Below, one piece after another: positions 54,801 to 64,000 of a DNA stretch of 64,000 bases. The translations under genes were made by a program, and so were the position numbers. This DNA comes from Protula sp. h YS-2021. Its lineage: Eukaryota > Annelida > Polychaeta > Sabellida > Serpulidae. Every line of letters starts with the position of its first letter. Within the stretch, counting starts at the first letter, position 1. Below the pieces are notes generated by a model, which saw only the letters and a program-made list of their open reading frames with translations, was not told the DNA's origin and did not search any database. Location: contig OX457034.1 of the NCBI GenBank assembly GCA_949752745.1, positions 3,444,646-3,508,645 on the forward strand, given 5' to 3'.

Positions 54801-57800
54801 AAAAGTCAGAAATCAAGAGGAAATAGGCCGCAAACGTCCTTCTGGAAGAGAAAATAGGCGAGAAAAGGCAAGAAAAGAACAGAAAACAGGTCGAAAAGTA
54901 AGAAATCTGGGAAAATATGCCTGAAACGATCTTCAGGAAGAGAAAATAGACGAGAAAACACAAGAAGAAACGAGAAAACAGGATGAAATGTAAGAAATCA
55001 AGACGAAATAGGCCGGAAATGTTCTTCTGGAAGAGAAAATAGGCAAGAAAAGAGAACAAAGATGGAGAAAAGGGGAGGAAATTTAAGATATAGCTTTGAA
55101 AATAGTCCGGAAACGAATTTCAGGAAGAGAAAATAGGCGAGAAAAGGCAAGAAAAGAAGAGAAAACAGGAGGCAAACTGATAAATCAGGAAAAATAGGCT
55201 GAAAACGATCTGGTGGAAGTGAAAATCTGTGACAAAAGACAAGAAAAGAAGAGAAAAGGGATGAAATCAAAGAAATCAAGAGGAAATAGGCCGGATACGA
55301 TCTTCAGGAAAAGAAAACAGGCTAGAAAGAAAAAGAAAAGAAGTTAAAATTGGATGAAATATAAGAAATCAAGAGGAAGTAGCCCGGGAACGCTCTTCTG
55401 GAAGAGAAAATAGTCGAGAACACACAAGATGAGAAAAGTAAACAGGATGAAATCTAAGAAATATGGAGAAAATAAGTCGGAAACGAATTTGAGAAAGAAA
55501 AAATAGGCGACAAAAGTCAAGAAAAGAAGAGAAAACAGGTGGAAATCTGAGAAATCAGGAAAAATAGGCTGGAAGCGATCTGGTGGAAGATAAAATTGGC
55601 GAGAAAAGAGAAGAAAAGAAGAGAAAATTGAATGAAATGTAAGAATTCAAGAGGAAATGGGCCGGAAACGATCTTCAGGAAGAGAAAATAGCCGAGAACA
55701 CACAAGATGAGAAGAGTAAACAGGATGAAGTGTAAGAAATATGGAGAAAATAAGTTGGAAACGAATTTGACGAAGATAAAATAGGCGAGAAAAGGCAAGA
55801 AAAGAACAGAAAGCAGGATGAAATGTAAGAAATCAAGACGAAATAGGCCGGAAATGTTCTTCTGGAAGAGAAAATAGGCGAGAAAAGGCAAGAAAAGAAG
55901 AGAAAACAGGTCGAAAAGTAAGAAATCTGGTAAAATATGCCTGAAACGATCTTCAGGAAGAGAAAATAGACGAGAAAACACAAGAAGAGACGAGAAAACA
56001 GCATGAAATGTAAGAAATCAAAATGAAATAGGCCGGAAATGTTCTTTTGGAAGAGGAAATAATCGAGAAAAGACCAGAAAGAAAGAGAAAAGGAGACGAA
56101 ATCTAAGAAATAGTTGAAAATAGTCCGGAAACGAATTTCAGGAAGAGAAAATAGGCGAGAAAAAGCAAGAAAAGAAAAGAAAGCAGGAAGAAATGTAAGA
56201 AATCAAGAGGAAATAGGCTGCAAACGTCCTTCCGGAAAAGAAAATAGGCGAGAAAAAGCAAGAAAAGAAGAAAAAAACTGGTCGAAAAGTAAGAAATCAG
56301 GGACAATATGCCTGAAAGATCTTTAGGAAGAGGAAACAAACGAGAAAACACACGAAAAGACGAGAAAACAGCATGAAATGTAAGAAATCAAAATGAAATA
56401 AGCCGGAAATGTTCTTCTGTAACAGGAAATAATCGAGAAAAGAGAAGAAAGAAAGAGAAAAGGGGAGGAAATCTAAGAAATAGGTTTGAAAATAGTCCGG
56501 AAACGAATTTCAGGAAAAGAAAATAGGCGAGAAAAGGCAAGAAAAGAACAGAAAGCAGGATGAAATGTAAGAAATCAAGACGAAATAGGTCGGAAATGTT
56601 ATTCTGGAAGAGAAAATAGGCGAGAAAAGAGAAGAAAGAAAGATAAAAGGGGAGGAAATTTAAGAAATAGGTTTGAAAATAGTCCGGAAACGAATTTCAG
56701 GAAGAGAAAATAGGCGACAAAAGTCAAGAAAAGAAGAGAAAACAGGTGGAAATCTGAGAAATCAGGAAAAATAGGCTGGAAGCGATCTGGTGGAAGATAA
56801 AATTGGCGAGAAAAGAGAAGAAAAGAAGAGAAAATTGGATGAAATGTAAGAATTCAAGAGGAAATGGGCCGGAAACGATCTTTAGGAAGAGAAAATAGGC
56901 GAGAAGGAACAAGAAAAGAAGGGTAAAGGGGATAAAATGTAAGAAATCAAGAGGAAATAGGCCGGAAACTCTGTTTTGGAAGAGAAAATAGCCAAGAACA
57001 TGCAATAAGAGAAGAGTAAACAGGATGAAATCTAAGAAATATGGAGAAAATAAGTCGGAAACGAATTTAAGGAAGAGAAAATAGGCGAGAAAAAGCAAGA
57101 AAAGATGACATAGCAGGATCAAAAGTCAGAAATCAAGAGGAAACAGGCCGCAAACGTCCTTCTGGAAGAGAAAATAGGCGAGAAAAGGCAAGGAAAGAAC
57201 AGCAAACAGGTCGAAAAGTAAGAAATCTGGGAAAATATGCCTGAAACGATCTTCAGGAAGAGAAAATAGACGAGAAAACACAAGAAGAAACGAGAAAACA
57301 GGATGAAATGTAAGAAATCAAGACGAAATAGGCCGGAAATGTTCTTCTGGAAGAGAAAATAGGCAAGAAAAGAGAACAAAGATGGAGAAAAGGGGAGGAA
57401 ATTTAAGATATAGCTTTGAAAATAGTCCGGAAACGAATTTCAGGAAGAGAAAATAGGCGAGAAAAGGCAAGAAAAGAAGAGAAAACAGGAGGCAAACTGA
57501 TAAATCAGGAAAAATGGGCTGAGAACGATCTGGTGGAAGTGAAAATCTGTGACAAAAGACAAGAAAGGAAGAGAAAAGGGATGAAATCTATGAAATCAAG
57601 AGGAAATAGGCCGGAAACGATCTTCAGGAAAAGAAAACAGGCGAGAAAGAAAAAGAAAAGAAGTTAAAATTGGATGAAATGTAAGAAATCAAGAGGAAGT
57701 AGGCCAGAAACGCTCTTCTGGAAGAGAAAATAGTCGAGAATACACAAGATGAGAAAAGTAAACAGGATGAAATCTTAGAAATATGGGGAAAATAAGTCGG

Positions 57801-60800
57801 AAACGAATTTGAGAAAGAAAAAATAGGCGACAAAAGTCAAGAAAAGAAGAGAAAACAGGTGGATATCTGAGAAATCAGGAAAAATAGGCTGGAAGCGATC
57901 TGGTGGAAGATAAAATTGGCGAGAAAAGAGAAGAAAAGAAGAGAAAATTGGATGAAATGTAAGAATTCAAGAGGAAATGGGCCGGAAACGATCTTCAGGA
58001 AGAGCAAATAGCCGAGAACACACAAGATGAGAAGAGTAAACAGGATGAAATATAAGAAATCTGGGAAAATATGCCTGAAACGATCTTCAGGAAGAGAAAA
58101 TAGACGAGAAAACACAAGAAGAGAGGACAAAAAAGGATGAAATGTAAGAAGTCAAGAGGAAATAGGCCGGAAATGTTCTTCTGGAAGAGGAAATAATCGA
58201 GAAAAGACGAGAAAGAAAGAGAAGAGAAGACGAAATCTAAGAAATAGGTTGAAAATAGTCCGGAAACGAATTTCAGGAAGAGAAAATAGGCGAGAAAAGG
58301 CAAGAAAAGAAGAGAAAGGAGGATGAAATGTAAGTAATCAAGACGAAATAGGCCGGAAATGTTCTTTTGGAAGAGAAAATAGGCAAGAAAAGAGAACAGA
58401 GAAAGAGAAATGGGGAGGAAATTTAAGAAATAGATTTGAAAATAGTCCGGAAACGATCTTCAGGAAGAGAAAATAGACGCGAAAACACAAGAAGAAACGA
58501 GAAAACAGGATGAAATGTAAGAAATCAAGACGAAATAGGCCGGAAATGTTCTTCTGGAAGAGAGAATAGGCGAGAAAAGAGAAGAAAGAAAGAGAAAAGG
58601 GGAGGAAATTTAAGAAATAGATTTGAAAATAGTCCGGAAACGAATTTCAGGAAGAGAAAATAAGCGAAAAAAGGCAAGAAAAGAAGAGAAAACAGGAGGC
58701 AAACTGAGAAATCAGAAAAAATAGGCTGAAAACGATCTGGTGGAAGTGAATTTGGCGAGAAAAGAGAAGAAAAGAAGAGAAAATTGGATGAAATGTAAGA
58801 ATACAAGAGGAAATGGGCCGGAAACGATCTTTAGGAAGAGAAAATAGGCGAGAAGGAACAAGAAAAGAAGGGTAAAGGGGATAAAATGTAAGAAATCAAG
58901 AGGAAATAGGCCGGAAACTCTGTTTTGGAAGAGAAAATAGCCAAGAACATGCAATAAGAGAAGAGTAAACAGGATGAAATCTAAGAAATATGGAGAAAAT
59001 AAGTCGGAAACGAATTTAAGGAAGAGAAAATAGGCGAGAAAAAGCAAGAAAAGATGACATAGCAGGATCAAAAGTCAGAAATCAAGAGGAAATAGGCCGC
59101 AAACGTCCTTCTGGAAGAGAAAATAGGCGAGAAAAGGCAAGAAAAGAACAGAAAACAGGTCGAAAAGTAAGAAATCTGGGAAAATATGCCTGAAACGATC
59201 TTCAGGAAGAGAAAATAGACGAGAAAACACAAGAAGAAACGAGAAAACAGGATGAAATGTAAGAAATCAAGACGAAATAGGCAAGAAAAGAGAACAAAGA
59301 TGGAGAAAAGGGGAGGAAATTTAAGATATAGCTTTGAAAATAGTCCGGAAACGAATTTCAGGAAAAGAAAATAGGCGAGTAAAGGCAAGAAAAGAACAGA
59401 AAGCAGGATGAAATGTAAGAAATCAAGACGAAATAGGCCGGAAATGTTCTTCTGGAAGAGAAAATAGGCAAGAAAAGAGAACAAAGATGGAGAAAAGGGG
59501 AGGAAATTTAAGATATAGCTTTGAAAATAGTCCGGAAACGAATTTCAGGAACAGAAAATAGGCGAGAAAAGGCAAGAAAAGAAGAGAAAACAGGAGGCAA
59601 ACTGATAAATCAGGAAAAATAGACTGAAAACGATCTGGGGGAAGTGAAAATCTGTGACAAAAGACAAGAAAGGAAGAGAAAAGGGATGAAATCTAAGAAA
59701 TCAAGAGGAAATAGGCCGGAAACGATCTTCAGGAAAAGAAAACAGGCGAGAAAGAAAAAGAAAAGAAGTTAAAATTGGATGAAATGTAAGAAATCAAGAG
59801 GAAGTAGGCCGGAAACGCTCTTCTGGAAGAGAAAATAGTCGAGAATGCACAAGATGAGAAAAGTAAACAGGATGAAATCTTAGAAATATGGGGAAAATAA
59901 GTCGGAAACGAATTTGAGAAAGAAAAAATAGGCGACAAAAGTCAAGAAAAGAAGAGAAAACAGGTGGATATCTGAGAAATCAGGAAAAATAGGCTGGAAG
60001 CGATCTGGTGGAAGATAAAATTGGCGAGAAAAGAGAAGAAAAGAAGAGAAAATTGGATGAAATGTAAGAATTCAAGAGGAAATGGGCCGGAAACGATCTT
60101 CAGGAAGAGAAAATAGCCGAGAACACACAAGATGAGAAGAGTAAACAGGATGAAATATAAGAAATCTGGGAAAATATGCCTGAAACGATATTCAGGAAGA
60201 GAATATAGACGAGAAAACACAAGAAGAGACGACAAAAAAGGATGAAATGTAAGAAGTCAAGAGGAAATAGGCCGGAAATGTTCTTCTGGAAGAGGAAATA
60301 ATCGAGAAAAGACGAGAAAGAAAGAGAAAAGAAGACGAAATCTAAGAAATAGGTTGAGAAATGTCCGGAAACGAATTTCAGGAAGAGAAAATAGGCGAGA
60401 AAAGGCAAGAAAAGAAGAGAAAGGAGGATGAAATGTAAGTAATCAAGACGAAATAGGCCGGAAATGTTGTTTTGGAAGAGAAAATAGGCAAGAAAAGAGA
60501 ACAAAGAAAGAGAAATGGGGAGGAAATTTAAGAAATAGATTTGAAAATAGTCCGGAAACGATCTTCAGGAAGAGAAAATAGACGCGAAAACACAAGAAGA
60601 AACGAGAAAACAGGATGAAATGTAAGAAATCAAGACGAAATAGGCCGGAAATGTTCTTCTGGAAGAGAGAATAGGCGAGAAAAGAGAAGAAAGAAAGAGA
60701 AAAGGGGAGGAAATTTAAGAAATAGATTTGAAAATAGTCCGGAAACGAATTTCAGGAAGAGAAAATAAGCGAAAAAAGGCAAGAAAAGAAGAGAAAACAG

Positions 60801-63800
60801 GAGGCAAACTGAGAAATCAGGAAAAATAGGCTGAAAACGATCTGGTGGAAGTGAATTTGGCGAGAAAAGAGAAGAAAAGAAGAGAAAATTGGATGAAATG
60901 TAAGAATTCAAGAGGAAATGGGCCGGAAACGATCTTTAGGAAGAGAAAATAGGCGAGAAGGAACAAGAAAAGAAGGGTAAAGGGGATAAAATGTAAGAAA
61001 CAAGAGGAAATAGGCCGGAAACTCTGTTTTGGAAGAGAAAATAGCCAAGAACATGCAATAAGAGAAGAGTAAACAGGATGAAATCTAAGAAATATGGAGA
61101 AAATAAGTCGGAAACGAATTTAAGGAAGAGGAAATAGGCGAGAAAAAGCAAGAAAAGATGACATAGCAGGATCAAAAGTCAGAAATCAAGAGGAAATAGG
61201 CCGCAAACGTCCTTCTGGAAGAGAAAATAGGCGAGAAAAGGCAAGAAAAGAACAGAAAACAGGTCGAAAAGTAAGAAATCTGGGAAAATATGCCTGAAAC
61301 GATCTTCAGGAAGAGAAAATAGACGAGAAAACACAAGAAGAAACGAGAAAACAGGATGAAATGTAAGAAATCAAGACGAAATAGGCCGGAAATGTTCTTC
61401 TGGAAGAGAAAATAGGCAAGAAAAGAGAACAAAGATGGAGAAAAGGGGAGGAAATTTAAGATATAGCTTTGAAAATAGTCCGGAAACGAATTTCAGGAAG
61501 AGAAAATAGGCGAGAAAAGGCAAGAAAAGAAGAGAAAACAGGAGGCAAACTGATAAATCAGGAAAAATAGGCTGAAAACGATCTGGTGGAAGTGAAAATC
61601 TGTGACAAAAGACAAGAAAAGAAGAGAAAAGGGATGAAATCAAAGAAATCAAGAGGAAATAGGCCGGATACGATCTTCAGGAAAAGAAAACAGGCTAGAA
61701 AGAAAAAGAAAAGAAGTTAAAATTGGATGAAATATAAGAAATCAAGAGGAAGTAGCCCGGGAACGCTCTTCTGGAAGAGAAAATAGTCGAGAACACACAA
61801 GATGAGAAAAGTAAACAGGATGAAATCTAAGAAATATGGAGAAAATAAGTCGGAAACGAATTTGAGAAAGAAAAAATAGGCGACAAAAGTCAAGAAAAGA
61901 AGAGAAAACAGGTGGAAATCTGAGAAATCAGGAAAAATAGGCTGGAAGCGATCTGGTGGAAGATAAAATTGGCGAGAAAAGAGAAGAAAAGAAGAGAAAA
62001 TTGGATGAAATGTAAGAATTCAAGAGGAAATGGGCCGGAAACGATCTTCAGGAAGAGAAAATAGCCGAGAACACACAAGATGAGAAGAGTAAACAGGATG
62101 AAGTGTAAGAAATATGGAGAAAATAAGTTGGAAACGAATTTGACGAAGATAAAATAGGCGAGAAAAGGCAAGAAAGGAACAGAAAGCAGGATGAAATGTA
62201 AGAAATCAAGACGAAATAGGCCGGAAATGTTCTTCTGGAAGAGAAAATAGGCGAGAAAAGGCAAGAAAAGAAGAGAAAACAGGTCGAAAAGTAAGAAATC
62301 TGGTAAAATATGCCTGAAACGATCTTCAGGAAGAGAAAATAGACGAGAAAACACAAGAAGAGACGAGAAAACAGCATGAAATGTAAGAAATCAAAATGAA
62401 ATAGGCCGGAAATGTTCTTTTGGAAGAGGAAATAATCGAGAAAAGACCAGAAAGAAAGAGAAAAGGAGACGAAATCTAAGAAATAGTTGAAAATAGTCCG
62501 GAAACGAATTTCAGGAAGAGAAAATAGGCGAGAAAAAGCAAGAAAAGAAAAGAAAGCAGGAAGAAATGTAAGAAATCAAGAGGAAATAGGCTGCAAACGT
62601 CCTTCCGGAAAAGAAAATAGGCGAGAAAAAGCAAGAAAAGAAGAAAAAAACTGGTCGAAAAGTAAGAAATCAGGGACAATATGCCTGAAAGATCTTTAGG
62701 AAGAGGAAACAAACGAGAAAACACACGAAAAGACGAGAAAACAGCATGAAATGTAAGAAATCAAAATGAAATAAGCCGGAAATGTTCTTCTGTAACAGGA
62801 AATAATCGAGAAAAGAGAAGAAAGAAAGAGAAAAGGGGAGGAAATCTAAGAAATAGGTTTGAAAATAGTCCGGAAACGAATTTCAGGAAAAGAAAATAGG
62901 CGAGAAAAGGCAAGAAAAGAACAGAAAGCAGGATGAAATGTAAGAAATCAAGACGAAATAGGTCGGAAATGTTATTCTGGAAGAGAAAATAGGCGAGAAA
63001 AGAGAAGAAAGAAAGATAAAAGGGGAGGAAATTTAAGAAATAGGTTTGAAAATAGTCCGGAAACGAATTTCAGGAAGAGAAAATAGGCGACAAAAGTCAA
63101 GAAAAGAAGAGAAAACAGGTGGAAATCTGAGAAATCAGGAAAAATAGGCTGGAAGCGATCTGGTGGAAGATAAAATTGGCGAGAAAAGAGAAGAAAAGAA
63201 GAGAAAATTGGATGAAATGTAAGAATTCAAGAGGAAATGGGCCGGAAACGATCTTTAGGAAGAGAAAATAGGCGAGAAGGAACAAGAAAAGAAGGGTAAA
63301 GGGGATAAAATGTAAGAAATCAAGAGGAAATAGGCCGGAAACTCTGTTTTGGAAGAGAAAATAGCCAAGAACATGCAATAAGAGAAGAGTAAACAGGATG
63401 AAATCTAAGAAATATGGAGAAAATAAGTCGGAAACGAATTTAAGGAAGAGAAAATAGGCGAGAAAAAGCAAGAAAAGATGACATAGCAGGATCAAAAGTC
63501 AGAAATCAAGAGGAAACAGGCCGCAAACGTCCTTCTGGAAGAGAAAATAGGCGAGAAAAGGCAAGGAAAGAACAGCAAACAGGTCGAAAAGTAAGAAATC
63601 TGGGAAAATATGCCTGAAACGATCTTCAGGAAGAGAAAATAGACGAGAAAACACAAGAAGAAACGAGAAAACAGGATGAAATGTAAGAAATCAAGACGAA
63701 ATAGGCCGGAAATGTTCTTCTGGAAGAGAAAATAGGCAAGAAAAGAGAACAAAGATGGAGAAAAGGGGAGGAAATTTAAGATATAGCTTTGAAAATAGTC

Positions 63801-64000
63801 CGGAAACGAATTTCAGGAAGAGAAAATAGGCGAGAAAAGGCAAGAAAAGAAGAGAAAACAGGAGGCAAACTGATAAATCAGGAAAAATGGGCTGAGAACG
63901 ATCTGGTGGAAGTGAAAATCTGTGACAAAAGACAAGAAAGGAAGAGAAAAGGGATGAAATCTATGAAATCAAGAGGAAATAGGCCGGAAACGATCTTCAG
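45819..64000. repeat. Satellite block 6
   Basis: 18.2 kb of uninterrupted 93-bp monomer satellite with no gene or transposon that I can detect. HOR structure: about 2692-bp period in 45.8-51 kb (46026/48718, 46452/49144, 47660/50351), then 6373 bp to the window end. Confidence 0.92.
48850..64000. repeat. 6373-bp higher-order repeat array (about 2.4 copies)
   Basis: Equivalent points lie exactly 6373 bp apart (49144/55517/61890; 50351/56724/63097; 51464/57837; 53569/59942; 54257/60630). Inside a unit, related subrepeats fall at 2105, 1948 and 2320 bp, which sum to 6373. Copies are nearly identical; I saw single-base differences such as ttgaatg/ttggatg at 49256/62002. The array continues beyond the window. 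Confidence 0.88.

Noticed and set aside
36918..64000. CRISPR-like array of regular repeats
   Set aside because: Units are long, diverged along their whole length, lack unique spacers and lie next to eukaryotic retrotransposons. This is tandem satellite.

Overview
This window looks like metazoan, probably invertebrate, heterochromatin-like DNA. I find no host gene, no RNA gene and no prokaryotic gene organisation. It consists of a purine-rich tandem satellite (monomer about 93 bp) into which two kinds of retrotransposon have inserted, partly inside one another. The species cannot be fixed from the sequence. The element types point to an animal.

Layout: satellite 1-1839. Complete Ngaro-like tyrosine-recombinase (YR) retrotransposon 'Ngaro copy 1', 1840-7025 (+). 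Satellite 7026-7973. A large nest 7974-29630: Ty3/gypsy-type LTR element A (old, broken gag-pol, 5-bp duplication gacaa). Its 3' untranslated region holds the complete, young LTR element B (13572-20744, duplication ttgtc, intact 1482-codon gag-pol). Its 3' LTR is split by a pair of minus-strand Ngaro elements: copy 3 (21263-23814, truncated at both ends) and copy 2 (23815-28999, complete). An 83-bp satellite sliver follows. Complete LTR element C lies at 29714-36912 (duplication aagat; one frameshift in RNase H). Satellite then runs to the end, interrupted by a duplicated 199-bp non-satellite piece (39394 and 41957) and a truncated Ngaro copy 4 (44484-45818, minus).

The LTR elements all have pol order protease-integrase-reverse transcriptase-RNase H. 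This copia-like order in gypsy-like proteins is the hallmark of Gmr1-like elements. They also carry a SCAN-like capsid segment, an exact 18-nt tRNA-Pro primer binding site, a CCAAT/E2F-like/CCAAT/TATA promoter with invariant spacing, and a conserved hairpin just before the polypurine tract. The Ngaro elements have the split repeat order A1-ORFs-B1-A2-B2. A gag-like ORF is separated from RT/RNase H by one in-frame UAG, and a YR ORF overlaps the end of RT/RNase H. Copy 1 integrated into the satellite with no target duplication or loss.

The satellite is about 78 percent purine on the + strand and is organised into higher-order repeats (HORs) of 2563 bp (about 37030-43790), about 2692 bp (about 45.8-51 kb) and 6373 bp (about 48.85-64 kb). 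HOR copies are nearly identical, so either amplification was recent or the assembly deserves checking. I see no undescribed gene system such as a defence island. The novelty candidates are cis-elements and the nesting history of the retroelements.
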